64,000 bases of DNA from Novosphingobium clariflavum (GCF_026420865.1 NZ_JAPCWC010000007.1:124001-188000), one strand, 5' to 3'; shown: positions 1-9,971, numbered from the stretch's first letter. A program made the numbers and translations. The notes: a model not told the origin generated them from the letters alone.

Positions 1-934
1 CGACCCCGGTAATCTCCTCCGTCACCGGATGCTCGACCTGCAGGCGGGTGTTCATTTCCATGAACCAGATGCGGTCGGCCGAAAGCGGGCCAGAACCGTC
101 GGCAATGAACTCGATGGTGCCGGCACCGACATAGTCCACCGCCTTGGCCGCACGCACGGCGGCGGCGCAAAGCGCCTCACGCGTCGCCGCATCCATGCCG
201 GGGGCGGGGGCTTCCTCGATCACCTTCTGGTGGCGGCGCTGCAGCGAGCAGTCACGCTCGAACAAGTGGACGACGTTGCCGTGGCGATCGCCAAAGACCT
301 GCACCTCGATGTGGCGCGGGCTGGCGATGTACTTCTCGATCAGCACATGGTCGTTGCCGAACGAGGACGCCGCCTCGCGCTTGCACGAGGCCAGCGCGTC
401 GACGAAGGCCTCGGGCGCCTCGACCAGCCGCATGCCCTTGCCGCCACCGCCGGCCACCGCCTTGATCAGCACCGGATAGCCGATCTTCTCGGCCTCGTCG
501 GCCAGGAACGCGGGGGCCTGGTTCTCGCCCATGTAACCCGGCGTCACCGGAACCCCGGCCGCAGCCATGAGCGTCTTCGCCGCGTCCTTCAGGCCCATCG
601 CAGTGATCGAGGACGGGTTCGGCCCGACCCAGACCAGCCCTGCGTCGATCACCGCCTGCGCGAACTCGGCATTCTCGGACAGGAAGCCGTAGCCGGGGTG
701 GATCGCCTCGGCCCCGGTCGCCTTTGCCGCGGCGAGGATCTTCTCACCGACAAGATAGCTCTCGCGCGCAGGCGACGGACCGATATGCACCGCCTCGTCC
801 GCCTCGCGCACATGGAGCGCATCGGCGTCCGCGTCCGAATAGACGGCAACCGTGCGGATACCCATCTGGCGGGCCGTGCGGATGACGCGGCAGGCAATCT
901 CGCCGCGATTGGCGATGAGCAGCGACTGGATCAT
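1..934 (-). CDS. mccA: 3-methylcrotonyl-CoA carboxylase alpha (biotin carboxylase) subunit, 3'-truncated by window edge
   Basis: The first 311 codons are visible; the gene runs off the window start. The N-terminus reads [15 protein letters not shown], the standard biotin carboxylase opening, followed by [10 protein letters not shown] (about residues 79-88), the glycine-rich ATP-grasp loop GGGGKGM (162-168) and the [13 protein letters not shown] segment (around 300). The enzyme charges biotin with bicarbonate using ATP. The gene immediately upstream but one is an MCC-type carboxyltransferase, so leucine/isovalerate degradation is the likely pathway. The biotinyl domain lies outside the window. 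The ATG overlaps the DUF3088 stop (ATGA), indicating translational coupling. A propionyl- or geranyl-CoA carboxylase cannot be fully excluded. Confidence 0.9.
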   Translation of the reverse strand, partial: MIQSLLIANRGEIACRVIRTARQMGIRTVAVYSDADADALHVREADEAVHIGPSPARESYLVGEKILAAAKATGAEAIHPGYGFLSENAEFAQAVIDAGLVWVGPNPSSITAMGLKDAAKTLMAAAGVPVTPGYMGENQAPAFLADEAEKIGYPVLIKAVAGGGGKGMRLVEAPEAFVDALASCKREAASSFGNDHVLIEKYIASPRHIEVQVFGDRHGNVVHLFERDCSLQRRHQKVIEEAPAPGMDAATREALCAAAVRAAKAVDYVGAGTIEFIADGSGPLSADRIWFMEMNTRLQVEHPVTEEITGV

Positions 935-1248
935 GGATGACGCTCCGGAAAGCCGTGGCGGCTATGCAGCGCCGCAAGGACGCCCTCGATATCGCCCGCA
1001 AATCCGCCCTCGGCGAAGGCAAGCGCGGGCAGGTTCTGGTTCTCCTCGCCCAGCTGGGCGACGACTTGCGCCCGCGGCCGCGGCCAGCCGACACGCACGA
1101 CCTCGATATTGCCCGCCCGCTCGGGGAACAGCGCCAGCAGGCCCTCGACCGTCACGCAGTCCTTGCAATAGAACCGGCGCTCGCCCCCGAGAGCCGGATC
1201 GGCATAATCGAAATCGAGTACAAAAAGAGTATCCTTGGCCATCGCCAT
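931..1248 (-). CDS. DUF3088 family protein, thioredoxin-like fold with CKDC motif
   Basis: About 105 aa. It contains FYCKDC near residue 30, a CxxC arrangement typical of thioredoxin-like folds, then [29 protein letters not shown] and the ending ERHGFP-like RHGFPERHP; this series matches my memory of DUF3088 proteins. The function is unknown. It sits between the beta and alpha subunits of MCC. The ATG at 1248 overlaps the mccB stop (TGATG), and its own stop overlaps the mccA start, so the three genes are almost certainly one transcript. An alternative GTG lies one codon upstream. Seen: motifs and overlaps. Inferred: thiol/redox accessory role. Confidence 0.82.
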   Translation of the reverse strand: MAMAKDTLFVLDFDYADPALGGERRFYCKDCVTVEGLLALFPERAGNIEVVRVGWPRPRAQVVAQLGEENQNLPALAFAEGGFAGDIEGVLAALHSRHGFPERHP

Positions 1249-2849
1249 CACATCCTGAACACGCCGAACTGCGGCTTCTCGGGGATCGGTGCCTCAAGGC
1301 AGGCGGCCAGCGCAAGGCCCAGCACATCGCGGGTCTGCGCCGGATCGATCACCCCGTCGTCCCACAGCCGCGCGGTGGCATAGTAGGGGTTGCCCTCGTC
1401 CTCGTACTTCTGGCGGATCGGCGCCTTGAAGGCTTCCGCCTGCTCCGGCGACCACGTCGCGGCATCACGGTGGACGGTCGCCAGCACCGAGGCTGCCTGT
1501 TCGCCGCCCATCACCGAGATACGTGCATTGGGCCAGGTGAACAGGAAACGCGGATCGTAGGCACGCCCGCACATGCCGTAGTTGCCCGCGCCGAACGAGC
1601 CGCCGATCAGCACGGTGATCTTCGGCACTGTGGCGGTGGCGACAGCCGTGACGAGCTTGGCCCCGTGCTTGGCGATGCCCTCCGCCTCGTACTTGCCGCC
1701 GACCATGAAGCCGGAAATGTTCTGGAGGAACAGGAGCGGGATGCGGCGCTGGCACGCCAGTTCGATGAAATGCGCCCCCTTCTGCGCACTTTCCGAAAAC
1801 AGCACCCCGTTGTTGGCAAGGATCGCCACCGGGTGCCCGTGGATATGCGCGAAACCGCAGACAAGGGTCGCGCCGTAGAGCGCCTTGAACTCGTGGAATT
1901 CGGAGCCGTCGACGATGCGGGCGATCACCTCATGCACGTCATAGGGCGCGCGCACGTCCTCGGGTACGATCGCGTAAAGCTCTTCCGGGTCGTACTTGGG
2001 CGGGCGCGACGCGCGCAGCGGCTGGTCGTGGCGATGCTGCGGGCCGAGGTGGCTGACGATGTCGCGCACGATGGTCAGCGCGTGCTCGTCATTGTCGGCA
2101 AGGTGGTCGGTGACGCCCGACTTGCGGCTGTGCAGATCGCCGCCGCCAAGGTCTTCGGCCGAGATCACTTCGCCCGTCGCCGCCTGCACCAGCGGCGGAC
2201 CGGCGAGGAAGATCGTGCCCTGCTCCTTCACGATCACCGATTCGTCGCTCATCGCCGGGACATAGGCGCCGCCCGCGGTGCAGCTACCCATCACGCAGGC
2301 GACTTGCGGGATGCCCCTCGCGGACATCTGCGCCTGGTTGAAGAAGATGCGGCCGAAGTGGTCGCGGTCCGGAAACACCTCGGCTTGATGCGGCAGATTG
2401 GCACCGCCGCTGTCGACCAGATAGATGCACGGCAGATTGTTTTCCTGCGCGATTTCCTGCGCGCGGACGTGCTTCTTCACGGTGATCGGGTAATAGGTGC
2501 CACCTTTCACGGTGGCATCGTTGCAGACGATCATGCAAGGACGACCGGAAACCGTGCCGATGGCGGTAATCAGCCCCGCACCCGGAATGTCGTCCTCATA
2601 GAGCCCTTCCGCGGCAAGCTGCCCCAGTTCCAGCAAGGGCGAGCCGGGATCGAGCAAGCGCTCCACGCGCTCGCGCGGCAGCAGTTTGCCGCGCGCGACA
2701 TGGCGTTCGCGCGATTTCTCGTTCCCGCCGAGCGCGGCCTTGGCGACTTTACCGCGCAGTTCGGCCACCAGCGCGCGGTTGTGGCGATCACGCGCCTGCG
2801 CTTCGGAGCTGTCGAGATTCAGGCTGGTCTGGAGCACCGGTGCGCTCAT
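1248..2849 (-). CDS. mccB: 3-methylcrotonyl-CoA carboxylase beta (carboxyltransferase) subunit
   Basis: 533 aa, the usual length for the non-biotin MCC subunit. It transfers CO2 from carboxybiotin to 3-methylcrotonyl-CoA in leucine breakdown. The sequence has the two crotonase-like carboxyltransferase halves: [20 protein letters not shown] and [16 protein letters not shown] in the N half, [22 protein letters not shown] and [20 protein letters not shown] in the C half. GGANLP and [10 protein letters not shown] favour MCC over propionyl-CoA carboxylase. The ATG at 2849 is preceded by a GGAGAA ribosome-binding site. First gene of the unit mccB-DUF3088-mccA, divergent from a LysR gene. Confidence 0.95.
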   Translation of the reverse strand: MSAPVLQTSLNLDSSEAQARDRHNRALVAELRGKVAKAALGGNEKSRERHVARGKLLPRERVERLLDPGSPLLELGQLAAEGLYEDDIPGAGLITAIGTVSGRPCMIVCNDATVKGGTYYPITVKKHVRAQEIAQENNLPCIYLVDSGGANLPHQAEVFPDRDHFGRIFFNQAQMSARGIPQVACVMGSCTAGGAYVPAMSDESVIVKEQGTIFLAGPPLVQAATGEVISAEDLGGGDLHSRKSGVTDHLADNDEHALTIVRDIVSHLGPQHRHDQPLRASRPPKYDPEELYAIVPEDVRAPYDVHEVIARIVDGSEFHEFKALYGATLVCGFAHIHGHPVAILANNGVLFSESAQKGAHFIELACQRRIPLLFLQNISGFMVGGKYEAEGIAKHGAKLVTAVATATVPKITVLIGGSFGAGNYGMCGRAYDPRFLFTWPNARISVMGGEQAASVLATVHRDAATWSPEQAEAFKAPIRQKYEDEGNPYYATARLWDDGVIDPAQTRDVLGLALAACLEAPIPEKPQFGVFRM

Positions 2850-2962
2850 GCTTGCTTCTCCGGTCGGGCCATCGGGGGCCTCTTCCCACGTTCGATTGAT
2901 TTGCCCTGCCTATGTAGCCAAGCCGAAACGCCAGCGGAAATTGAAAGTTTCCGCCCTTCGTA

Positions 2963-2977
2963 ATAGATAGCATCTAT
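2963..2977. promoter_or_regulatory. LysR-type palindrome overlapping the regulator start
   Basis: ATAGAT-AGC-ATCTAT is a perfect 6-3-6 inverted repeat and fits the T-N11-A pattern of LysR operators. It overlaps the first two bases of the LysR ATG (2976) and lies in the 126-bp divergent region that must also hold the mcc promoter. Autoregulation is inferred. Confidence 0.35.
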
Positions 2978-3905
2978 GATCGACCAATATCTGCTGCGCT
3001 ATTTCCTCGCCGTGGCCGAAACCGGCAATTTCAGCCGCGCGGCACGGGCGGTCAGCGTCACCCAGCCGACGCTTTCCGCCGGGATCGCCAAGCTGGAACG
3101 CGAACTGGGCGCACGGCTGTTCGACAGGGATCGCCAGCGCGTTGCCCTGACCCCGGCCGGAAGCCGCTTCCTCGTGCGCGCCCGTCGCATCGCTGCTGAA
3201 TATGAGCACGCACTGGTCGAACTGGCCGAGCCTGCCGAGCCCAGCCTGCTGCGCATCGGCGTGCTGAACACCATCCCCACCCGCGTGATCGGCCGCGCCC
3301 TGGCCGCACATCGCGCCGAGGCACCGGGCGAGGCGCTGGAACTGCTTGACGGCAGCGAGCGCGATCTCGCCGAGCGACTGGAGCGCGGGCGGATCGACGT
3401 GGCCTTGACGGTCGTTCGCCCCCACCACGCCCGCTACCGGCCCGAAGTCCTCGCCCGCGAACGCTACATGATGGTGCTGCCGCCCGGTCATCCCCTGGCC
3501 GCAGAGCACGAAATTCTCGCCGAGCAACTGGCGCAGGACCGCATGGCCCTGCGCCGCCACTGCGAGGCTCTGCCCGAGATCAACCGCTTCTTCACCCAGC
3601 GCGGCGTCCGCCCGCGCTTCGTGCTCAAGACCACCAGCGACGAGCGCGTGCTCGCCGTGATCCGCAGCGGCGCCGGGGTCGGAATGATGCCGCAAGGGTT
3701 TGCCGACGGCTCGGTACGGTTCGTGCCGGTGCGCGATTTCGAACTCACGCGCGAGGTGGGCCTGCTCCGCGCCGGAAGTGCAAGGCGGAGCGCGTTTCTG
3801 GAAATCTTGCGAGGAATCTACCGGGAAGAACAGGAACAAGCAGGCGATCCGCCGATGGTGCTGGAAGGCCCCGCACTCGCAAGGGCCCTTACGTCCCTTC
3901 CTTAA
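2976..3905 (+). CDS. LysR family transcriptional regulator
   Basis: 309 aa. The winged-helix N-terminus is clear: LLRYFLAVAETGNFSRAARAVSVTQPTLSAGIAKLERELGARLF, followed by FDRDRQRVALTPAG. Residues from about 90 form the periplasmic-binding-like effector domain. It is divergent from the mccB operon, the classic place for a pathway regulator, so control of leucine/isovalerate catabolism is inferred. The last 17 bp overlap the 3' end of the convergent LLM gene, so the two 3' ends are antisense to each other. Confidence 0.92.
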   Translation: MIDQYLLRYFLAVAETGNFSRAARAVSVTQPTLSAGIAKLERELGARLFDRDRQRVALTPAGSRFLVRARRIAAEYEHALVELAEPAEPSLLRIGVLNTIPTRVIGRALAAHRAEAPGEALELLDGSERDLAERLERGRIDVALTVVRPHHARYRPEVLARERYMMVLPPGHPLAAEHEILAEQLAQDRMALRRHCEALPEINRFFTQRGVRPRFVLKTTSDERVLAVIRSGAGVGMMPQGFADGSVRFVPVRDFELTREVGLLRAGSARRSAFLEILRGIYREEQEQAGDPPMVLEGPALARALTSLP

Positions 3906-4887
3906 GACGCGGCATCGTTGCTTCCAGCAGCTTGAGGCTTTTCCAGCCCTCCTCGGGAGAAAGTCCGCCCAGCAAAGGCTGGAAACCGACATGGCCGCCC
4001 GCCCCCATGCTGCGCACTTTCTCCACGAGCTGGTCCGGCGTCCAGACCGCGAACATACCCGCCTGGCGCAGCACCGCCGGATCGGTAAGCCCCTTGAACG
4101 GCGAGTTCGAACCATCGCCTTCCTGCTCGGCCCACTTGGCATATTCGGTGATGACATGGACTGCGTGGGGCGCGATGGCTTCCCAGCCCGCATCGGGGTC
4201 CTCGCAAAGATGGATGGCCAGCGGCATCCCCGGCGTCGGGCGGAAATGGGTGCGCGGCGCGTGGCCGAGCCGCTCGCATTCGGCGAGGTAGAGGTCGACG
4301 AGTTCGGGTTTCATCGGCCCGAAGCCGACGCCGAACTTCGCCGCACGCCTGGCCGATGCAGGCACCCCGCCGCCGACCATGACGATGTCCTCCGGCGCCT
4401 GTACCGGAAGCGGACGGACGTAGATCGGGCGGCCGTCGAACTCGAACCTTTCGCCCCGCAGCGCGCGCAGGATCACCTCCAGCCCTTCGTCCATCAACCG
4501 CGCCCTGTCCTTCAGGGACTTGCGGAACATGGCGAATTCAGACGGCACATAACCGGCGCCAAAGATGACATTGAGCCGTCCGTTCGACATCTGGTCGACA
4601 ATCGCGATCTGCTCGGCCAGTTCAACCGGATCGTGCAGCGGCAGCACCACCGCACCGAGCATGAAACGGATACGGCTGGTCACCGCCGCCATGCCGCCCG
4701 CCAGCGTGAACGGCTGCGGCAGGTAGCCGTCCTCGGAGCCATGATGCTGCATCAGCCCGATCTGGTCCGCCCCGATCCTGTCGACAAAGGCGGCCATCTC
4801 GACCGCCGCGCGGTACAGTTCGTGCGTCGGCGTTGCCCAGCCCGGCGAGCGCATGTCGAACGAGACGTTGATACGAATGGCATTCAC
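3889..4887 (-). CDS. LLM class flavin-dependent oxidoreductase
   Basis: 332 aa with a luciferase-like TIM barrel: MRSPGWATPTHELYRAAVEMAAFVDRIG, IGLMQHHGSEDGY, the LGAVVLPLHDPVELAEQIAIVDQMSNGR segment that is diagnostic of bacterial luciferase-like monooxygenases, and a C-terminal FQPLLGGLSPEEGW. Uses reduced FMN or F420 by family; the substrate is unknown. The GTG at 4887 overlaps the stop of the SnoaL-like gene (GTGA). The longer upstream reading runs inside that gene and is not supported. Last gene of the SDR-SnoaL-LLM set. Confidence 0.88.
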   Translation of the reverse strand: MNAIRINVSFDMRSPGWATPTHELYRAAVEMAAFVDRIGADQIGLMQHHGSEDGYLPQPFTLAGGMAAVTSRIRFMLGAVVLPLHDPVELAEQIAIVDQMSNGRLNVIFGAGYVPSEFAMFRKSLKDRARLMDEGLEVILRALRGERFEFDGRPIYVRPLPVQAPEDIVMVGGGVPASARRAAKFGVGFGPMKPELVDLYLAECERLGHAPRTHFRPTPGMPLAIHLCEDPDAGWEAIAPHAVHVITEYAKWAEQEGDGSNSPFKGLTDPAVLRQAGMFAVWTPDQLVEKVRSMGAGGHVGFQPLLGGLSPEEGWKSLKLLEATMPRLKEGT

Positions 4888-5396
4888 GGCCTGATCTCCA
4901 GAGCGGCATAAGAGGGATCCCCGCGGTCCCTGCGTGCGTGGGCATGGCTTTTCATCGGGGTGACTTCGCGGATGGCATCGAACTCGATCACCGCCTCGCG
5001 GCGGTCGATCGCCCAATGCCCCCCGCGCTTCGACCAACGGTCGCAATAGCGCGCATGGGTCTCGATCTGCATGACCTTGCCCGCGCGCGCCATGCGCAGC
5101 GTGGCGGTGACGTAAGTCTCGCTGCCGGCACGGTCTCCGTCGAGTTGGATCAGCACGTTGCCCGCCTGATGCATGTGGTGGAGCAGGTCGGCGTGTGCCG
5201 CGCAGATCCAGTCGATCGCGCCGCGTCCGCTACCGCGATATCCCTGCTGGCCGTAGTCGGCCTCTGCGTCCTCGTGAAACACTGTATACCCGAGCGCGAC
5301 ATCGAGGCGGTCCACGCTGCGGCAATAGCGATGGATCTGGTCAGCAATCGCCTGCCGGTCCGCCAGATCCGCCAGATCCGCCAGCAATTCGTTCAC
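4884..5396 (-). CDS. SnoaL-like / nuclear transport factor 2 family protein
   Basis: 170 aa. DRQAIADQIHRYCRSVDRLDVALGYTVFHEDAEADYG is the typical SnoaL_4 opening, and the cone-shaped fold continues through SETYVTATLRM and GHWAIDRREAVIEF. Members are small hydrolases, isomerases or dehydratases that act on polyketide, steroid or aromatic intermediates; the reaction cannot be told here. It starts with GTG at 5396, overlapping the SDR stop (GTGA). The N-terminus has three copies of an LAD tripeptide encoded by a 9-bp direct repeat (5361-5385), probably slippage. Confidence 0.85.
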   Translation of the reverse strand: MNELLADLADLADRQAIADQIHRYCRSVDRLDVALGYTVFHEDAEADYGQQGYRGSGRGAIDWICAAHADLLHHMHQAGNVLIQLDGDRAGSETYVTATLRMARAGKVMQIETHARYCDRWSKRGGHWAIDRREAVIEFDAIREVTPMKSHAHARRDRGDPSYAALEIRP

Positions 5397-6208
5397 CGCA
5401 CGGCTCCCGCATAAGCAGCGGACATTGCCGCAACATGCCGGATCCGCTCGCGCCGCTGCGCCGCCGATGTCGCGGACATGCCCGCAACATCATCGGCCTC
5501 GCCCCAATTGCAGACTGGCCCGTGGGGCAGGCGCTCCAGACCGATTCGCGCGACGCTTGCCGGGTCCGCCAGACCTTCCGGCATCGCCATGCCGCGCGCG
5601 GCCATGAGTTCGCGGTGCGCAGGCGTGTCGGTCCGGCCGATCACATAACTCAGGACGTCGACACCGTACGGCTCCAGTTCCGCCCAGAGCGCCTCGCACA
5701 GCACCAGATCGAACGCCTTGCTGGCCGCATAGACGCCAATCCCCGGCAAGCCGCCATAACAGGCCCCCGAGCCCACCACGAGCAAGCCGCCGCGCCCGCG
5801 CGCGCGCATCGGCCCGGCAAACCGGTAGAGTGCCTGCATCGTGGTCATGACATTGCGCGCAGCGAGCAGGTTCCAGTTGTCCAGCGGCCTATCGAGGAAA
5901 AGCGCGCCATTGGGATCGGCCCCGGCATTCAGCACCAGCAGCCCGGTTTCGCGCTCCGCCGCCAGCGTCATGAGCGCATCGGCGGCATCCTCGCGCGCAA
6001 GGTCGATCGAAGCCGTCACGCACGCGATGCCATGGGCATCCCGAAGCGCATCGGCCAGCGCTTCGAGCGGAGCTTCACGCCGGGCGACAAGCATCAGGTT
6101 CAGGCCCGCGCCGGCCAATTGACGGGCGAACTCGGCGCCGGTGCCTTCCGAAGCCCCGGCGACCAGTGCCCAGGGGCCGTAGCGCGCCGCGAACTCTTTT
6201 GCCTCCAT
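5393..6208 (-). CDS. Short-chain dehydrogenase/reductase (SDR)
   Basis: 271 aa. The cofactor motif is GASEGTG (residues 18-24), then LVARREAPLEALADAL, LNAGADPNG, and a catalytic YAASK (YxxxK) after the serine-bearing VVGSGACYGG. The substrate is unknown. I chose the ATG at 6208 because GGGGAGGATGG precedes it; a longer reading from 6241 lacks such a site. First of three tightly overlapped genes (SDR, SnoaL, LLM), consistent with a small catabolic operon working on a cyclic or long-chain substrate (inference). Confidence 0.9.
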   Translation of the reverse strand: MEAKEFAARYGPWALVAGASEGTGAEFARQLAGAGLNLMLVARREAPLEALADALRDAHGIACVTASIDLAREDAADALMTLAAERETGLLVLNAGADPNGALFLDRPLDNWNLLAARNVMTTMQALYRFAGPMRARGRGGLLVVGSGACYGGLPGIGVYAASKAFDLVLCEALWAELEPYGVDVLSYVIGRTDTPAHRELMAARGMAMPEGLADPASVARIGLERLPHGPVCNWGEADDVAGMSATSAAQRRERIRHVAAMSAAYAGAVR

Positions 6209-6319
6209 CCATCCTCCCCGCCCGCAGGCGCGGGTCTGCATTCATCAATGCCCCGAAACGGTGCGGGAAAACGCGATGGGGAGCAAATCCTCAGCGTTAC
6301 ATACCGCCACGGCGTCACA

Positions 6320-9300
6320 TCAGGCGAAGGCCTGCTGCGGCTCCTGCCGGGCGCCATCGAGCTTGGCCCGCAGCACCGCGACTTCTGCACGATAGGCCGC
6401 GACCCCGGCCTCCTTGACGGGACCATAGCCCGCGATCAGCGAAGGCCTTGCCGCCAGTTCGATCGCAACCGGCATGGTCTCCGCACTCACTTTGACGACA
6501 ATCTCGCGCACGAGATCACGGTACTCGCCGATCAGCGCACGCTCGGTGCGACGTTCGGCAGTATGGCCGAAGGGATCGAGCCAGGTGCCGCGCAGGCCCC
6601 TGGCCCTGGCAACCAAGGCAAACACCGGCAGGATCCAGCTGCCAAAGGCGATCTTGCGCGGGCGCCCGGTCTTACGGTCCTTGCGCAAGTCGAGAAGCGG
6701 CGGGGCCAGGTGCAGCCTGAGGCGAGGCCTGCCAGCAAACGTGTCCGCCAGCCCCGCGCGGAAGGCCGGCGCGCTGTAGAGGCGGGCCACTTCGTATTCG
6801 TCCTTGTAGCTCATCAGCCGGCCAAGCTGGCATGCGATCTCGCGCAGCAGAGGCTCACTCTGCTCCAGCCCACGCGCCGCCAACGCGTCTGTAATTTCAT
6901 CAAGAAACTGGAGATAGTCCGCAGCGTGAGCCGCGTTCTGCCAATCGGTCAGCAGGCGTGCATAACTGGCCGTCACAGCCGCCAGATCGCGGGGCGGTTC
7001 GCTCACCCGGGGCGCAGCATCGGCAAGTGCGAACAGGTCCTCCCCGCCCGCCGCCGCCAGCCTTCCCAGCGACAGCGCCGCCAGGTTCGCGCCCACCGCC
7101 ACACCGTTCAGCTGCACCGCGTCCGCCACCGAGGCCAGCCGTACCGGCAGAAGGCCTTTCTGCGCGGCAAAACCCAGCATCATCAGGTTGGTGAAGATCG
7201 AATCCCCAAGCAGCCGCGTCGCCAGCGAACCGGCGCGCAGCGAGGCGATCATCGCCGGATCGACCCGCTTGCCGATGGCGCGAAGGAAGCGGCTGGCGGT
7301 AAGATCGAGATTGCGGTCACGCTGGAATTCACCGGTCGGCACCACATCCTCGTTCGCCAGCACCCCCGTGTCCGACCGCGCCAGCGCCAGCACTTCGGGC
7401 GAGGAAGCCACGACCAGATCACACGCAACCACCAGGTCCGCCATGCCCGCCCCCAGCCTTGCGGAGGGGATCGCCGCAGCAGCGGTGCCGATCCGGACAT
7501 GGCTCGCCACCGCGCCGCCTTTCTGCGCCATGCCGGTCTGGTCCAGCACTTTGGCGGCCTTGCCCTCGAGCTGCGCCGCCATCGCCAGCACCGCGCCGAC
7601 CGTCAGCACCCCCGTCCCGCCGATCCCCGCCACCACGATGGCCCAAGCCCCGCCCGGCATGGCCGCAACCTCCGGTTCGGGCAAGGCGGCCACCATGCGC
7701 GTGAGTGCAGCATCGTCGATGCTGCGCTTTCTGAGCGAGCCGCCCGCGACCTCGACAAAGCTCGGGCAAAAACCCTTGATGCAGGAAAAGTCCTTGTTAC
7801 AGCTCGACTGGTCGACGGCACGCTTGCGGCCGAACTCGGTCTCGATCGGCACGACCGAGAGGCAGTTCGACTGCACCGAACAGTCGCCGCAGCCCTCGCA
7901 GACCGCCGGGTTGATCCAGAGGCGCTTGTCAGGATCGGGATAGGCTCCCTTCTTGCGGCGGCGGCGCTTCTCGTTGGCGCACGTCTGCTCGTAGACCAGG
8001 GCGCTGGTTCCCGGCATTTCGCGCAAGCTGCGCTGCACCGCGTCCAGTTCGTCGCGGTGCAGCACCCGGGTTCCGGCGGGCAGGTCGGATGCAGCAAAGC
8101 GCCCCGGGTCCTCGCTCACCAGGACCACCGGATGAACACCTTCCACCACCAGTTCCCGCACGATCTGCTCGGGGCTGAGCGCGCCTTCGGCGGGCTGTCC
8201 GCCGGTCATGGCAACGGCATCGTTGTAGAGGATCTTGAAGGTCACCCGGCTCTTTGCCGCCACCGCCGCGCGGATCGTCAGCAGTCCGGAATGGGTATAA
8301 GTCCCGTCGCCCAGGTTCTGGAACATGTGCGGTGTATCGACAAAATGCTGCGCGCCAATCCAGGGCATGCCTTCCTGCCCCATCGACACCGTCTGCATCG
8401 TGCGGCGTTCCGACATGTAATGGGCAAGGCCATGGCACCCGGTCGCCCCCATTGCCGCAGAACCTTCCGGGACCAGGGTCGAGGTATTGTGAGGACATCC
8501 CGAGCAGAAGAAGGCGGGGCGGATCGCGGTGCGTTCGAGCGCGGCGGCCGAATCCTCCCGCGCGCGCAGCATGGCATCGCGCGTGGCCAGATGAGGCTGC
8601 AGCATGCCGAGCGCCGCCATGCGCTCCAGCAGCGCGCGGCGCACCGCCGAGGCGTCAAGCACGCCCACTTGCGAGAGCAGCGCAGCGCCATCGGGCGCGG
8701 TCTTGCCTGAAAGCGCCGGGGCATCGGCACGGCCATAGAACAGGCGAGCGACCTGATCCTCGATGACGGGCCGCTTTTCCTCCACCACCATGACCTCGGC
8801 ACTGCCCCTGCAGGCCTGCCGCACAAACACGGCATCGAGCGGCCAGACAAGACCAAGCTTGACGACCCTGAGCCCCAGCGCCGCACATCCCTCCTCGTCC
8901 AGCCCCAGATCTGCCAGCGCCTGGCAGAGATCGAGCCAGGCCTTGCCCGCACTCACCACCGTCAGCCGCGCTCCGGCTGCAGCATGACTGACGCGGTCGA
9001 CCGGGTTGAGTGCGGTGAACATCGGCACGATCGGCAGCCGCCGCTCGATCACCATGCGCTCCTGCTCCAACGCCGACATTGCAATACGCAAGTTCGGCGA
9101 AGGTCCGGCGGCGATCTCCGGCTGGACGATCGGAAAGTCATGCCCCGGCAGCGTGACGGTCGTGGTCAGATCCAGCGTGTCGGTCACCGCCTTCATCGCC
9201 ACATAGAGCCCGCTGGCCCGCGACAGCGCCCAGCCGAACTGGCCGAAGCTGAGAATCTCGTCGGTCGTCGCCGGGTAGAGCACCGGGACCATCGCGGTGA

Positions 9301-9790
9301 TCAGCACGTGTTCGGACTGGTGGGCGGTCAGCGAGGACTTGGCCGCATGATCGTCCCCGCAGAGCAGCAACGCGCCGCCGCGGGGGTGCGTGCCTTCCAG
9401 GTTCGCCGCCTTGATCGCCTCGCCCGCACGCTCGACGCCAACGCCCTTCGCGTACCAGAGCGCAAAGACCCCATCGACATGGGGCTTGCCGTACCACCCC
9501 AGTTGCTGAGTTCCGCGCAGCGAGGTCGCCGCCAGTTCCTCGTTCAGGCCGGGCTCGAAACGCACGCGATGTTCGCTCAGCAGCTTTTCGCAGGCCCAGA
9601 GCTGCGCATCGAGCGTGGTGATCGGGGAGCCGCGATAGCCGGTGACATAGCCCGCCGTATTGAGGCCTCGCGCACGGTCCCGTCGCGCTTGATCGATCAG
9701 CAGGCGCACCACGCCCTGCAGCGCCGAGAGCATCACCTGCCCGTCGGCCTGCCTGTACTTGTCTTCCAGCGTGACGACCGTCCTGGTCAC
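6320..9790 (-). CDS. Fused indolepyruvate ferredoxin oxidoreductase family protein
   Basis: 1156 aa from a GTG at 9790, the start that matches the family opening (VTLEDKY...AGYVTGYRGSPI). The N-terminal part is the pyruvate:ferredoxin oxidoreductase alpha-like region. The central part has the TPP-binding region (FCSGCPHNTSTLVPEGSAAMGATGCHG; GQEGMPWIGAQHF; GDGTYTHSGLLTIRAAV) and then a cysteine cluster (CEGCGDC..NCL and CNKDFSCIKGFCPSF) suited to iron-sulfur binding. The C-terminal part is the gamma domain (GIGGTGVLTVGAVLAMAA). By family it decarboxylates an aryl or branched 2-oxo acid to an acyl-CoA using ferredoxin. An additional reading to 9955 is Pro/Arg-rich and not credible. Confidence 0.9.
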   Translation of the reverse strand: MTRTVVTLEDKYRQADGQVMLSALQGVVRLLIDQARRDRARGLNTAGYVTGYRGSPITTLDAQLWACEKLLSEHRVRFEPGLNEELAATSLRGTQQLGWYGKPHVDGVFALWYAKGVGVERAGEAIKAANLEGTHPRGGALLLCGDDHAAKSSLTAHQSEHVLITAMVPVLYPATTDEILSFGQFGWALSRASGLYVAMKAVTDTLDLTTTVTLPGHDFPIVQPEIAAGPSPNLRIAMSALEQERMVIERRLPIVPMFTALNPVDRVSHAAAGARLTVVSAGKAWLDLCQALADLGLDEEGCAALGLRVVKLGLVWPLDAVFVRQACRGSAEVMVVEEKRPVIEDQVARLFYGRADAPALSGKTAPDGAALLSQVGVLDASAVRRALLERMAALGMLQPHLATRDAMLRAREDSAAALERTAIRPAFFCSGCPHNTSTLVPEGSAAMGATGCHGLAHYMSERRTMQTVSMGQEGMPWIGAQHFVDTPHMFQNLGDGTYTHSGLLTIRAAVAAKSRVTFKILYNDAVAMTGGQPAEGALSPEQIVRELVVEGVHPVVLVSEDPGRFAASDLPAGTRVLHRDELDAVQRSLREMPGTSALVYEQTCANEKRRRRKKGAYPDPDKRLWINPAVCEGCGDCSVQSNCLSVVPIETEFGRKRAVDQSSCNKDFSCIKGFCPSFVEVAGGSLRKRSIDDAALTRMVAALPEPEVAAMPGGAWAIVVAGIGGTGVLTVGAVLAMAAQLEGKAAKVLDQTGMAQKGGAVASHVRIGTAAAAIPSARLGAGMADLVVACDLVVASSPEVLALARSDTGVLANEDVVPTGEFQRDRNLDLTASRFLRAIGKRVDPAMIASLRAGSLATRLLGDSIFTNLMMLGFAAQKGLLPVRLASVADAVQLNGVAVGANLAALSLGRLAAAGGEDLFALADAAPRVSEPPRDLAAVTASYARLLTDWQNAAHAADYLQFLDEITDALAARGLEQSEPLLREIACQLGRLMSYKDEYEVARLYSAPAFRAGLADTFAGRPRLRLHLAPPLLDLRKDRKTGRPRKIAFGSWILPVFALVARARGLRGTWLDPFGHTAERRTERALIGEYRDLVREIVVKVSAETMPVAIELAARPSLIAGYGPVKEAGVAAYRAEVAVLRAKLDGARQEPQQAFA

Positions 9791-9971
9791 TTGAATCCCC
9801 GGCTTTCCTGTTCTTTCTCGCGGCCTTCCAGATGGCGCGCGGGGGGGCAAGCGGGGAGCGCACGGTGCGCCGCAGGGGTCAATTGGGGGTACGGTTGGGG
9901 GCGAGGAAAGGACCCAGGCAGGGGAACCCGTCACGCACGGTTTGCGCACGGCCAAGACATGGTGCGGGCCT

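Noticed and set aside
5361..5385. 9-bp tandem repeat in the SnoaL-like gene
   Set aside because: Three in-frame copies giving LAD repeats; ordinary slippage within a coding N-terminus, noted in the gene entry only.
852..8710. Plus-strand open frames of 703 and 1171 codons over the mcc and catabolic genes
   Set aside because: Antisense to well-supported minus-strand genes, Arg/His/Pro-rich, no recognisable motif.
9791..9955. N-terminal extension of the IOR-like protein
   Set aside because: The 55 extra residues are Pro/Arg-rich without family similarity; the GTG at 9790 gives the expected N-terminus.
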